DNA from: Pseudomonadota bacterium
GTDB lineage: Bacteria; Pseudomonadota; Gammaproteobacteria; Pseudomonadales; Moraxellaceae
Length of the DNA stretch: 42,260 nucleotides
Reading direction: 5' to 3'
Assembly: GCA_021833365.1 (NCBI GenBank)
Contig: JAKBFV010000015.1
Location: 1-42,260 of the forward strand
Shown: positions 1 through 9,052 of the stretch, in pieces
Layout: every line of letters starts with the position of its first letter
How positions within the stretch are numbered: the first letter of the stretch is position 1
Notes under the pieces: model-generated
Told to the model about the DNA's origin: nothing
The model's database searches: none
What the model saw: the letters and a program-made list of their open reading frames with translations, nothing else
Translations under genes and position numbers: made by a program

Positions 1-6
1 CTTGAC

Positions 7-1002
7 TTACCACTTGACGTAGTGATCCTCCCACAGACCAGGACTGCCTTGCAGGTGCCAGGACTGGCCGGCGATCTCGATGTCACCGGCATACTCACCC
101 TGCCATTGCCGAAACCGGCTGTCGATCACGCCGGTATGCAGCAGCTCTTCATGCCGGGCATGCCCGCGAAAACTCAGATCGACGCCTTCGCCGCTGACCT
201 GGCAATGCTCGCCTTGTCCGGCGATCCACACCGTTGTCAGCTTATGCAGGCGGCCATCGATCCAGGCAGCATTCTCGTTCTGACCGCTTTCGTTGACGCC
301 GAGTGCGAGATTGAGTCCGATGCGGTGTTCGCCACTCCAGGTCGCCAGTGAGCACCACTGCCACTGCGTCTGCCGGCGCATGACGCCGAGACTGAGGTCA
401 TGGCTGGCGAGCAAGCGTTCATCGTCGAGACGGCGACCGCGCCAGCTCAGTTCGCCGCGCACCGGCAGTGCCGCGCGCTTGACCGTATACGTCCAGCCCG
501 TCGCTCCGGCCGGCAGACAGAGAACCAGGGGCTCCTCCACCGCCAGCTGCAACTGCGCCTGCAGGGCCAACTGCGGCCAGTCGAGATGCAGGCGCCAGGG
601 GGTCATCGTCGTATCGAGCTCGATGCATTCCGCTCGACCGCAGTACCGGCTAAGACCTTGCGCCTGCCGCGCCAAACGCAGATGCCGCGACCATGGCAAG
701 CTACGCTGCGTCGCCGCGTGCGTCTCACCGCGCTTTCGATCGTGCACATAGACGAAGACCTGATGCGCGTAACCGAGGTCGACCAGGGCCAGGGCGATGA
801 TCACCTCGCCATGCGTAAGGCTGAGGAAGTGCCAGTGCTTGCAGCGCAGCGGCCGCAAAAAATTCGGCCAGTGACCACCCATCGGCCGCAGCAGACGCAG
901 ATCCGGCAAGGCATAGTCGGCCGGTTCCTCCCGCCACCAACCATAGTGCGGTCGTCCTTCGGTGTCGATCAGCCGTGCTGGCGGCGGACGTCTCTGCCAC
1001 AT
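7..1002 (-). CDS. DUF2804 family protein
   Basis: Predicted 331-residue protein matching the DUF2804 pattern as I recall it. It has an N-terminal segment with GWWREEP, a KHWHFLSL block, a DLGYAHQVFVYV block, and the late WIDGRLHKLTTVWI block, and it ends in YVKW. The family has no established reaction, so none is assigned. I chose the ATG at 1002 because GAGGAGG lies about 8 bases upstream; a GTG at 1041 would add 13 residues but has no such ribosome site. The gene diverges from the histidine kinase across 235 bp. There is no signal peptide or membrane segment, so it is probably cytoplasmic. Confidence 0.8.
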   Translation of the reverse strand: MWQRRPPPARLIDTEGRPHYGWWREEPADYALPDLRLLRPMGGHWPNFLRPLRCKHWHFLSLTHGEVIIALALVDLGYAHQVFVYVHDRKRGETHAATQRSLPWSRHLRLARQAQGLSRYCGRAECIELDTTMTPWRLHLDWPQLALQAQLQLAVEEPLVLCLPAGATGWTYTVKRAALPVRGELSWRGRRLDDERLLASHDLSLGVMRRQTQWQWCSLATWSGEHRIGLNLALGVNESGQNENAAWIDGRLHKLTTVWIAGQGEHCQVSGEGVDLSFRGHARHEELLHTGVIDSRFRQWQGEYAGDIEIAGQSWHLQGSPGLWEDHYVKW

Positions 1003-1176
1003 CAGCGCGCCCTCCTCGCCATAAACATCCACCGCATCCACCGCGATGCACAGCGCATACTCCAGCCCTCCCGGCCTCGACCTGCCCTTCCCCGTCTCAG
1101 TCTAGTCACGGCAGCTGAACAGAACTTGACCTTGGCCTAGCTATTTTTGACTTTATACGCCAACTTCCCGGACGGT

Positions 1177-1199
1177 GATGGTGTGACGATGACACCATC
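1177..1199. repeat. 8-bp inverted repeat upstream of the kinase gene
   Basis: GATGGTGT and ACACCATC flank a 7-base spacer, 39 bp before the kinase ATG. The next bases are T-rich (TTCTTCTGCGTTTT). It could be an operator or a leader hairpin. Position and symmetry are seen; function is unknown. Confidence 0.4.
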
Positions 1200-1237
1200 C
1201 TTCTTCTGCGTTTTAATGGCGGCATCACGGAGGTCTC

Positions 1238-3997
1238 ATGCCCATACGATGCTTGTTCTTGTCCCTGTTCGCCTGCCTCCTGTTCAGCCATGGCATCCGC
1301 AGCCAGGCGCTCGACTTTCAGCCGGCGACGCTCTTCCACGCCACCGCCGAGGGCCGTCGTTTCATCGATGACAGCGGCCTGCTCAGTGCCGAGGAGATCG
1401 CCAGCCCGACCTATCAGCGCCAGTTCCAGCCTCTGCATCATGACACCCTGCACGTCGGCTATCCGCGCTATGGCGTCTGGTGGCGCCTGCCCCTGCGCAA
1501 CCCCGGCGCCAGCGACAGCGTCGCCGATCTCATCGTCGACAAGGCCAGCATCGCCAGCTTGCGCTGTTATGTAGCGGCGCCGCCACAGCCACCGCAGCTG
1601 CTCGCCAGCGCCGGTAGCGAGCATACGCCGGTGGCCGGCATGCTGCCTGGCCATGCCTACATCTTCCGCATTCCACTACCGGCACACGCCGAGCGTGTCG
1701 TCTATCTCTCTCTGCGCTCACAGCTCTCCCTCAATGCGCCCATCCTCGTCGCCGACGACTACACCGCCGGTCGCTGGCAGGCACAGCGCAGCCTCACCCT
1801 CGGACTCGCCTGGGGCGCCCTACTGACTCTGGTGCTGGTCAATCTCTTCGCCTACCTGCGCGCCCGCCAGGTCGCCAATCTCGACTACGCCGGCTTTCTC
1901 TGCTGCCTGCTGCTGTACTCTGCGAGCGCTGCCGGCTATCTCGGCCTCGAGGTGCTCGCCTATCCAGGCTGGCAGAATCATATCGAGCTCGCCAGCCTGC
2001 TCGTCCTGCTCATCCTCTCCCTGCGTTTTCTGCAGGACTATCTGCAGATCAAACGCTACCTGCCGATCGTGCACAACATCCTGACGCTCGAGCTCGGCAT
2101 GCTCCTGCTCCTCGTCCTGAGCATGCCCGTCCTACCCATGCGCGCCCTCGCCCGCATGAGCGCCGAGGCCGCCCTCTTCGTCGCTCTGTCGACGCTGTTA
2201 GTAGCCGTCTTCGCCCTCATCCGCCGCTTGCCACAGGCGCGCGTCTATTTGTCGGCGACCTTGCCGATCGCCGCCCTGACCCTGTTCAGCAGCCTGTTCG
2301 CTCTCGGCGGCGCCGGTTTCAGTCTGCCGCTACTGCCCCTGCTCCTCGCCGCCGTGATTTTGCAGGGACTCATCCTCATCCTGCACATGGCCATGCGCGC
2401 CGGCCAGCTGCGCCGGCAAGTCGCCGAGATGAGCCAGACCCTGCAGCGTAGCGAGACTTCCTTGAATATGCGTACCCGTTTCATCAAGCACATCAGCCAT
2501 GAAATGCGCACACCGATGAGCGGCATTCTCGGTATGACCGAACTCCTGCGCGATACGCCGCTGACGCCACGCCAACGTGAATACACCAACACCATCGACG
2601 ACTCGACGCAGTCGCTGCTGCGCATCCTCAATGATCTGCTCGATTTCGCGACACGCGACAGCGACAGCTTCAGTCTGGTCGAGGAGCCGATCGAACTGAG
2701 CAGTCTGCTCGACGACTGTCTGGCGATCTTCCGCAACCTCGCCGAGGACAAGCAACTCGAACTCATCGGTGGCGTCGATCCACGTCTGCCGGCGCACGTC
2801 ATCGGCGACCCGACGCGCCTGCGCCAGGTGATGACCAGCCTGTTGCGCAATGCCTTGCGCCACACCCAGCGTGGCGACATCGAGCTGCGCCTGCTGCCTG
2901 GGCAGGATCACTTCCTGCGCTGCGAAGTGCATGACACCGGCATCGGCATCCCGCAGGAACAGCTGCGCCAGATCTTCAGCGATCCGCTGTTCGAACTCGA
3001 CGACCAGATCCTCGACACCCACCTCGGCCTCACCGTCTGCCGACAGCTCATCCATCGCATGGGTGGCCACATGGGCGCCGAGAGCACCGAGCGCGAGGGC
3101 AGCTGCATCTGGTTCGAGCTGCCGCTCAAGGTCGCTGCCCATCCGAATGAACCCGTGGCGGAGAACGGGACCCAGCTCGAAGGCTTGCGCTTGCTGGTGG
3201 TCGATGACAATCCGACCATGCTGCGCGTCATCGAGCAGCAGGCGAGCAGCTGGGGCATGAAGGTACGCTGCTGCGATCATGGCCAGCAGGCTCTCGCCCT
3301 GGCGCGCAACGCCGCCACCCTGGGCGAGCCTTTCGCCGTCATCGTGCTCGACCAGAACATGCCGGGGATGAGCGGGCTGCAGTTGGCGGCGCATATCAAG
3401 GAAGACCCCCTGATCACCAGCGATGTCCTCATGCTCATGCTCACCGGCATGCGCACCGCTCCGACCTATACCATGGCCAGCAATGTCGGCATCCGTCGCG
3501 TGCTCACCAAACCGGTGACGGTGCGACAACTGAAGCGGGCGATCAGCGAGGAGCTCAATCACATCGAGCGCCCCACCCCCATCAGCCACCCGCAGCCGGT
3601 GGACGCTAATTCACAACTGAAACAGATGCGCATCCTCATCGCCGAGGACAATCCGCTCAGCCAGAAGGTGATCCGCGGCATGGTGCTCAAGCTCGGTGCT
3701 GAGTGCAGCGTCGTCGGCAATGGCAAGGAAGCGGTCGAGGAGATCAGTCGGCGCAGCTATGACGTCATCCTCATGGACTGCGATATGCCCTGCATGGACG
3801 GTTATATCGCCACCCAGTCGATCCGCGAGTGGGAACGTCTGACGCAGCGGCGACCGACACCGATCCTGGCGCTCACCGGCCATATCCTCGACGAGCACCA
3901 GGCTCGCTCACTCGAAGCCGGCATGAACGAGCATCTGAGCAAACCGGTCGAGCTGTCAGAGCTGCGCGCCGCCCTGCTGCGCTGGTCGACTTACTGA
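1238..3997 (+). CDS. Membrane hybrid histidine kinase, 7TMR-DISM sensor with two receiver domains
   Basis: A 919-residue sensor kinase. Residues 1-24 look like a signal peptide. About 25-170 fit a periplasmic 7TMR-DISMED2 sensor, and about 183-390 are a run of hydrophobic helices (7TMR-DISM_7TM). The HisKA domain carries SHEMRTPM with phosphorylatable H421. The ATPase has an N-box around N538 and a good DTGIGIP box, but the second glycine box reads THLGLTV instead of the usual GTGLGL. Two receivers follow, with acceptor aspartates D705 and D847 and lysines in the LTKPV and LSKPV motifs. No HPt domain is present, so phosphate probably passes to a separate HPt protein. GGAGG lies 4 bases before the ATG. 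Its 3' end overlaps the convergent gene by 7 bp. The ligand and output are not deducible; RetS/LadS-like regulators share the sensor type. Confidence 0.9.
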   Translation: MPIRCLFLSLFACLLFSHGIRSQALDFQPATLFHATAEGRRFIDDSGLLSAEEIASPTYQRQFQPLHHDTLHVGYPRYGVWWRLPLRNPGASDSVADLIVDKASIASLRCYVAAPPQPPQLLASAGSEHTPVAGMLPGHAYIFRIPLPAHAERVVYLSLRSQLSLNAPILVADDYTAGRWQAQRSLTLGLAWGALLTLVLVNLFAYLRARQVANLDYAGFLCCLLLYSASAAGYLGLEVLAYPGWQNHIELASLLVLLILSLRFLQDYLQIKRYLPIVHNILTLELGMLLLLVLSMPVLPMRALARMSAEAALFVALSTLLVAVFALIRRLPQARVYLSATLPIAALTLFSSLFALGGAGFSLPLLPLLLAAVILQGLILILHMAMRAGQLRRQVAEMSQTLQRSETSLNMRTRFIKHISHEMRTPMSGILGMTELLRDTPLTPRQREYTNTIDDSTQSLLRILNDLLDFATRDSDSFSLVEEPIELSSLLDDCLAIFRNLAEDKQLELIGGVDPRLPAHVIGDPTRLRQVMTSLLRNALRHTQRGDIELRLLPGQDHFLRCEVHDTGIGIPQEQLRQIFSDPLFELDDQILDTHLGLTVCRQLIHRMGGHMGAESTEREGSCIWFELPLKVAAHPNEPVAENGTQLEGLRLLVVDDNPTMLRVIEQQASSWGMKVRCCDHGQQALALARNAATLGEPFAVIVLDQNMPGMSGLQLAAHIKEDPLITSDVLMLMLTGMRTAPTYTMASNVGIRRVLTKPVTVRQLKRAISEELNHIERPTPISHPQPVDANSQLKQMRILIAEDNPLSQKVIRGMVLKLGAECSVVGNGKEAVEEISRRSYDVILMDCDMPCMDGYIATQSIREWERLTQRRPTPILALTGHILDEHQARSLEAGMNEHLSKPVELSELRAALLRWSTY

Positions 3998-5109
3998 CCG
4001 AAGAGCACCTCGAAGGCGACTTCCATGGACGCCGCCCAGCGCGGTGCGATGCGCGGCAGGAAGACCTGCGCCGGATCGAGATGCGTGCCGCTGGCGTCGG
4101 CGAGGACGTGCGTGGTGTTGATACCCATGATCCCCGCCGGCGCATAGCGCAGATGCGTATAAGCCGGCCGCAGGTCGAGATAGAGCCAGGGCCGCCAGAT
4201 GTTGCGGCGATAGCTCAGGCCTGGCCCCCAGTTGAGCAGCACCGGGCTGGGATGAGTGATCCCCGACACCGACAGACCACCGCTGATCGAGGCCCGGCTG
4301 CCGATCTCATGCTCGACGGTCAGCGCCTGCACCCACTGCTCGCCGAGCTCGCGTTGCTGCTGCTGCCAGTCCCAGTTGCTCGACAGGCGCAAGATGCTGT
4401 GCTCATCGAGGCGACGTTCGACGTCGAGCAGGGTCAGGGACTCCATCTCGGTCTTCGAGCTTTCGATGACGACCTGATGGAAACTGAAGACGTAGTTGCG
4501 CGACAGCGGTACGGTGCGGTGATAGCGCAGACGCAAGAAGGCATCGAAGCCGCCGCGCAGACCGAGGTCCATGGTGGCGCCGGTATAGCGCTCGAGTACG
4601 CCGCGCCAGCGCAGGGCGACCGCCCCCGCCGAGGTCGCCGGCGAACGCAGCTGCAAAGGGCTGGGGGCACCGATTTCGGAAGGATTGATGTCCTGCTGGT
4701 TGTTCTCGATGAGCACCGCAAACCGCTTCTCGGCGGCCGGCAGATCGAGGCGCGTGCTGACGCTGTGGGTGTTGTACATGCCCTGGATGGCGTCCCAGCC
4801 GACGCCCTCACGCAGGGTGACGAGAGAACTCGCCGAGCTGTCGAGGAGCAGGTCGGATCCGAGATCCGGGCCGGTGAACCAGCCATTGACCCAGCCCGCC
4901 AGGGAATTGGCGCGCCAGGAGAAGTAGCAGTGGGCGGCATCGCTCCAGCCGACGAGCATGCCCTCCGAGTCGCTCATGACGCAGCTGCTGGCATCCGGAT
5001 AGGCCAGTTTCGCATGCGCCGGAGCAGCGCTCGCGGGCGTCGCCGTATCAGCCCAACACCTGAGCGCGCAGAGCAGCAGCCATCCCTTCCAGCCCGGCGC
5101 CCGCGCCAT
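3991..5109 (-). CDS. Probable outer-membrane beta-barrel protein of unknown function
   Basis: A 372-residue protein with an N-terminal hydrophobic stretch (WLLLCALRCW) and alanine-rich residues compatible with a signal peptide. The rest is rich in alternating polar/hydrophobic strands with many W, Y and R residues, for example DLGLRGGFDAFLRLRY and ISGGLSVSG, typical of a barrel. No enzymatic motif is visible and I cannot name a family with certainty. The ATG at 5109 is preferred because GGAGGTGG lies just upstream; the open frame extends to 5166 without such a site. It is convergent with the kinase gene and overlaps its end by 7 bp. Confidence 0.6.
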   Translation of the reverse strand: MARAPGWKGWLLLCALRCWADTATPASAAPAHAKLAYPDASSCVMSDSEGMLVGWSDAAHCYFSWRANSLAGWVNGWFTGPDLGSDLLLDSSASSLVTLREGVGWDAIQGMYNTHSVSTRLDLPAAEKRFAVLIENNQQDINPSEIGAPSPLQLRSPATSAGAVALRWRGVLERYTGATMDLGLRGGFDAFLRLRYHRTVPLSRNYVFSFHQVVIESSKTEMESLTLLDVERRLDEHSILRLSSNWDWQQQQRELGEQWVQALTVEHEIGSRASISGGLSVSGITHPSPVLLNWGPGLSYRRNIWRPWLYLDLRPAYTHLRYAPAGIMGINTTHVLADASGTHLDPAQVFLPRIAPRWAASMEVAFEVLFGQ

Positions 5110-5166
5110 GCCACCTCCATCGCAGCGACCTCGCCCGATTGTCTCAGCCCCGATCAAGCGTGACAA

Positions 5167-5189
5167 GAGCCGGCGGTGACGACCGGCTC
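5167..5189 (-). terminator. Possible terminator after the acyl-CoA dehydrogenase gene
   Basis: GAGCCGG and CCGGCTC form a 7-bp GC-rich stem around a 9-base loop, 10 bases past the stop at 5199. On the minus strand the stem is followed by TTGTC, a poor T tract, so termination would be weak or partial. Confidence 0.35.
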
Positions 5190-5198
5190 ACGGTGCGA

Positions 5199-6980
5199 TC
5201 AGAAATAGGCGTCAGCGAAGCTCATCATGGTCGTCGCGCCTGCCTGCACGGCGGCGAGACGCTGATCCACCTCGGGCAACATGCGCTCCATGAAGTAGAC
5301 GCCGAGGCGCAACTTGTCGGCATAGAAAGCGTCCTCACCGCGATGCGGCTGTGCCGCCTTGGCCATCAGCGCCCACATATGAGCATAGATGGTCAGGCCG
5401 AAGAGGTGCAGATAATCGACCGCCGCCGCACCGCCGGCGTCAGCATCCTGTGCCGCCTGCTGCAACAGGGACTCGGTGGCCTCCTGCAGGCGTTCGAGGG
5501 CGCGCGCCAGTGGCCGCGTGAAGACATCGAGTTCGGGCTCATTTTTCATGCTGGCGAGCAGAGCGCGCACTTCCTCGACGTAGCGCTGCACAGAGACACC
5601 GCGGTTGCGCACGACCTTGCGGCCGGCGAGGTCCTGCGCTTGCACGCCATTGGTGCCTTCATAGATCTGCGCGATACGCACGTCGCGCACATACTGCTCC
5701 ATGCCCCATTCGCGAATATAGCCATGCCCACCAAAGACCTGCTGCGCATCGACGCAGGCGGCAAAACCGCGATCCGTGAGGAAGGCCTTGACCACCGGCG
5801 TGAGCAGAGCGACGCGATCGGCGGCGAGCTGGCGCTGTTCGGCATCCTCGGCATACTTGGCCTGATCGAGGGCCTGCGCCACATACATGGTGAAGCAGCG
5901 CGCCGCCTCGTTGTGGGCGCGCACGCTGAGCAGCATGCGGCGGATATCAGCGTGCACGAGCAGCGGATCGGCGACCTGATCCTTGGCCTTGGCGCCGTGC
6001 GCAGAGCGCCCCTGCAAACGGTCGCGGGCGTAGGCGGCGGCGTTCTGATAGGCCACTTCCGAAGCGCCGAGACCCTGGATACCCATGGACAGGCGCTCAT
6101 AGTTCATCATGACGAACATGGCGGCGAGGCCTTCATTGACCTCACCGACCAGCCAGCCACGCGCGCCGTCGAAGTTCATGACGCAGGTGGCCGAAGCCTT
6201 GATACCCATCTTGTGTTCGATCGAACCGACCTGCACGCCATTGCGCGCGCCCAGGCTGCCGTCTTCCTGGACCAGAAACTTGGGCACGAGAAACAGCGAG
6301 ATGCCCTTGGAACCGGCGGGGGCATCAGGCAGCTTGGCGAGCACCAGATGGATGATGTTCTCGGTCAGATCATGCTCACCGCCGGTGATGAAGATCTTGG
6401 TGCCGGTGATCTCGTAGCTGCCATCGTCCTGCGCCACGGCACGCGTCTTGATGATACCGAGGTCGGTGCCGGCGTGCGGCTCGGTCAGGCACATGGTGCC
6501 AGCCCAGGTGCCGGCGTAGATCTGCGGCAGATAACGCTGGCAGATCGCCGCCGAAGCGTGCTGCGAGATGGCCAGAGCTGCGCCGATACCGAGCAGGGGA
6601 TACAGGGCGAAAGACGGGTTGACGGCGAAGAGGATCTCGTCGCTGAGCACCGTCACCGTCTTCGGCATGCCCTGTCCGCCATAGGCGGGATCAGCACCGA
6701 GACCGATCCAACCGCCTTCGGCGTACTGCCGGAAAGCCTGGCGAAAACCCTGCGGCGTCTGCACAGCGGCGTTTTCCATGCGACAGCCTTCCTCATCACC
6801 GCTGCGATTGAGCGGAAAGAGCACCTGTTCGGCAAACTTGGCGCTCTCATCGAGGATGGCCTCGACCAGATCACGACTGACTTCCTGCAGCGCCGGCGTC
6901 GCCTGCCAGGAGGCCTCGACGTCGAAGACCTCGAAAGCGACGAACTTCATATCACGCAAAGGAGCTTTATAGACTGGCAT
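5199..6980 (-). CDS. FadE-like acyl-CoA dehydrogenase, long form
   Basis: A 593-residue flavoprotein oxidising acyl-CoA to enoyl-CoA. It has the acyl-CoA dehydrogenase fold plus an extra C-terminal helical domain, as in the ~600-residue DmdC/FadE-like group. Visible blocks are YKAPLRDMKF at the N-terminus, MCLTEPHAGTDLG at the FAD/substrate site, GTKIFITGGEHD, IKASATCVMNF, and GGHGYIREWGMEQ. The IYEGTNGVQ segment places the likely catalytic glutamate at the medium/short-chain position. The ATG at 6980 has GGAGG 7 bases upstream. The closest relative is the next gene (7093-8892). Chain-length preference cannot be read from sequence; medium- or long-chain substrates are likely. Confidence 0.9.
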   Translation of the reverse strand: MPVYKAPLRDMKFVAFEVFDVEASWQATPALQEVSRDLVEAILDESAKFAEQVLFPLNRSGDEEGCRMENAAVQTPQGFRQAFRQYAEGGWIGLGADPAYGGQGMPKTVTVLSDEILFAVNPSFALYPLLGIGAALAISQHASAAICQRYLPQIYAGTWAGTMCLTEPHAGTDLGIIKTRAVAQDDGSYEITGTKIFITGGEHDLTENIIHLVLAKLPDAPAGSKGISLFLVPKFLVQEDGSLGARNGVQVGSIEHKMGIKASATCVMNFDGARGWLVGEVNEGLAAMFVMMNYERLSMGIQGLGASEVAYQNAAAYARDRLQGRSAHGAKAKDQVADPLLVHADIRRMLLSVRAHNEAARCFTMYVAQALDQAKYAEDAEQRQLAADRVALLTPVVKAFLTDRGFAACVDAQQVFGGHGYIREWGMEQYVRDVRIAQIYEGTNGVQAQDLAGRKVVRNRGVSVQRYVEEVRALLASMKNEPELDVFTRPLARALERLQEATESLLQQAAQDADAGGAAAVDYLHLFGLTIYAHMWALMAKAAQPHRGEDAFYADKLRLGVYFMERMLPEVDQRLAAVQAGATTMMSFADAYF

Positions 6981-7020
6981 GAGGGCACCTCCCGAATGGG
7001 CCACAAAAGTTTGCTTGGCT

Positions 7021-7048
7021 TGTACAAAAGCCCGCACGCGGCGGGCTT
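7021..7048 (-). terminator. Rho-independent terminator after the 7093-8892 gene
   Basis: On the minus strand an 8-bp GC-rich stem (AAGCCCGC / GCGGGCTT, 5-base loop) runs directly into TTTTGTACA. It lies between the two dehydrogenase genes and should end the upstream transcript. Confidence 0.6.
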
Positions 7049-7054
7049 CGGTGA

Positions 7055-7077
7055 CACCACCGCCTTAAGCGGTGGTG
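7055..7077. repeat. Strong 9-bp hairpin between dehydrogenase genes
   Basis: CACCACCGC and GCGGTGGTG are perfect inverted arms around CTTAA. It sits 16 bases after the stop of the 7093-8892 gene and just before the terminator. It may protect the 3' end of the mRNA or act as a tandem terminator. Confidence 0.6.
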
Positions 7078-7092
7078 AACATCGCACTGGCC

Positions 7093-8892
7093 TCAGAAGG
7101 CCATATGATCCGCATCCATCTGCATCAGCACTTCCAGACCACCGCGCATGGCGGCGACGTGCGCCTGGGTGCGCGGCAGAATGCGCTTGAAGTAGAACTG
7201 CGCCGTCTGCACCTTGGCCTTGTAGAAGTCGGCTTCTTCGCTGCCGGCGGCTATTTTATCCTGTGCCACCTGCGCCATCCAGGCCCACAGGAAGCCCATG
7301 GTGACATAGCCGGCGTACATCAGATAGTCGACCGCGGCGGCGCCCACTTCGTCAGCGTTCTGCATCGCGCGCATGCCGATCTCGGTGGTCACTTCACCCC
7401 ATTCCTTGTTCAGGCGCGCCAGCTCCTTGACGAAGTCGGCCATGCCCGGCTTGGCTTCATTCGCCTGGCAGAACTTGTGCACGATCTTGGTAAACTGGCG
7501 CAGCATGGCACCTTGCGACTGCAGAACCTTGCGACCGAGCAGATCGAGGGCCTGAATCTGCGTGGTGCCTTCATAGAGGAGAGCGATGCGCGTATCGCGC
7601 ACGATCTGCTCCATGCCCCACTCGCGGATGAAGCCGTGGCCACCATAGACCTGCACACCATGGTTGGCGGCTTCATAGCCGACTTCGGTGAGGAAGGCCT
7701 TGGCGATGGGCGTCAGAAAGCTCATCAGGTCATCGGCGGCCTTGCGCTGATCGGCATCGGTGGTGCCGGTGATGATGTCGGTCTGCGTCGACAGCCAGTA
7801 GACCATGGCGCGACCGCCTTCGGCGAAGGCCTTCTGGGTCAGCAGCAGCTGACGCACGGCTGGATGCACGATGATCGGATCGGCTTCCTTCTCCGGTGCC
7901 TTCGGCCCCGACAGCGAACGCATGGCGAGACGCTCACGCGCGTAGCTGAGCGCGCCCTGGAACGAACCTTCAGCGGCGCAGACGCCCTGCAAGGCCGTGC
8001 CGATACGCGCCGTGTTCATGAAAGTGAACATGCAATTGAGGCCGCGGTTAGGCGGGCCGATGAGAAAGCCGGTGGCCTGGTCGAAGTTGATGACACAGGT
8101 GGCCGAAGCCTTGATGCCCATCTTGTGCTCGATCGAGCCACAGCTGACACCATTACGCGCACCGACGCCACCGTCGGCCGTCGGCAGGAACTTCGGCACA
8201 ATGAACAGCGAGATGCCCTTGGTGCCCTTGGGCGCATCGGGCAGGCGGGCGAGAACGATGTGGACGATGTTTTCCGCCATGTCGTGTTCACCGGCGGAGA
8301 TGAAGATCTTGGTGCCGCTGATCTTGAAGCTACCGTCGGCCTGCGGTTCGGCGCGCGAACGGATGATGCCGAGGTCGGAGCCGGCGTGCGACTCGGTCAG
8401 ACACATGGTACCGGTCCAGCGTCCGCTGATCAGCTGCGTCAGATAGGTCTTCTTCTGCTCTTCCGTACCGTGCTGTTCGATGGTATTGACGGCGCCGTGC
8501 GACAGGCCGGGATACATCGACCAGGACCAGTTGGCGGTGCCATTCATCTCGCTCATGGCGATGCCGACGGACGGTGGCAGACCCTGTCCACCATATTCCG
8601 GATCGGCGCTGAGCGCACCAAAGCCGAGTTCGACGAACTTGCTGTAGGCCTGCTTGAAGCCGGTGGGGGTGGTGACGACGCCCTGATCGAACTGACAACC
8701 TTCCTCGTCGCCGCTGCGATTGATCGGGGACAGTTCGTTCTCGGAGAACTGCGCGCCGGCCTCGATGATGCTGTCGACCAGCTCACGATTGGTCTCGGCG
8801 TAGGCAGGAATGGCAGCGTATTGCTTTTCGACGTCGAGCAGCTCATGCAAAACGAACTGCATGTCACGAAGAGGGGCTTTGTACTGAGTCAT
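7093..8892 (-). CDS. FadE-like acyl-CoA dehydrogenase, long form (paralogue)
   Basis: A 599-residue acyl-CoA dehydrogenase of the same type as its neighbour at 5199-6980. Shared blocks are YKAPLRDMQF, MCLTESHAGSDLG, GTKIFISAGEHD, IKASATCVINF, GGHGFIREWGMEQ and LLYEGTTQIQ, the last holding the likely catalytic glutamate. The ATG at 8892 has AGAGGA about 8 bases upstream; the frame is open to 8922 but without a better site. The hairpin and terminator between the two copies suggest separate transcription. Substrate preference is not deducible; a tandem pair implies different chain lengths or conditions. Confidence 0.9.
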   Translation of the reverse strand: MTQYKAPLRDMQFVLHELLDVEKQYAAIPAYAETNRELVDSIIEAGAQFSENELSPINRSGDEEGCQFDQGVVTTPTGFKQAYSKFVELGFGALSADPEYGGQGLPPSVGIAMSEMNGTANWSWSMYPGLSHGAVNTIEQHGTEEQKKTYLTQLISGRWTGTMCLTESHAGSDLGIIRSRAEPQADGSFKISGTKIFISAGEHDMAENIVHIVLARLPDAPKGTKGISLFIVPKFLPTADGGVGARNGVSCGSIEHKMGIKASATCVINFDQATGFLIGPPNRGLNCMFTFMNTARIGTALQGVCAAEGSFQGALSYARERLAMRSLSGPKAPEKEADPIIVHPAVRQLLLTQKAFAEGGRAMVYWLSTQTDIITGTTDADQRKAADDLMSFLTPIAKAFLTEVGYEAANHGVQVYGGHGFIREWGMEQIVRDTRIALLYEGTTQIQALDLLGRKVLQSQGAMLRQFTKIVHKFCQANEAKPGMADFVKELARLNKEWGEVTTEIGMRAMQNADEVGAAAVDYLMYAGYVTMGFLWAWMAQVAQDKIAAGSEEADFYKAKVQTAQFYFKRILPRTQAHVAAMRGGLEVLMQMDADHMAF

Positions 8893-9052
8893 GGACGAAT
8901 CCTCTGATAAGGGGCACCGCACAGGCGGGCAGATCGATCTTGGAGGCGAACAGCGCAGACCCCGATCCTGAGGGGGGAGCAGCCTCTGAGGGAGGATTGT
9001 AGAGCAGAAAACTGGACGGGTGTACCGCGATTCGTGACCGGTCGGTCTCGTT

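Noticed and set aside
5139-7190. Long plus-strand open frame opposite the first acyl-CoA dehydrogenase
   Set aside because: It mirrors the codons of a well-recognised gene on the minus strand in high-GC DNA and has no family features. Similar antisense frames at 7072-8907, 13662-14813 and 26247-27665 were rejected for the same reason.
9036-9043. GACCGGTC palindrome downstream of the orphan flagellar-like gene
   Set aside because: Only 8 bp and in an unfavourable position; such short palindromes are expected in GC-rich DNA.
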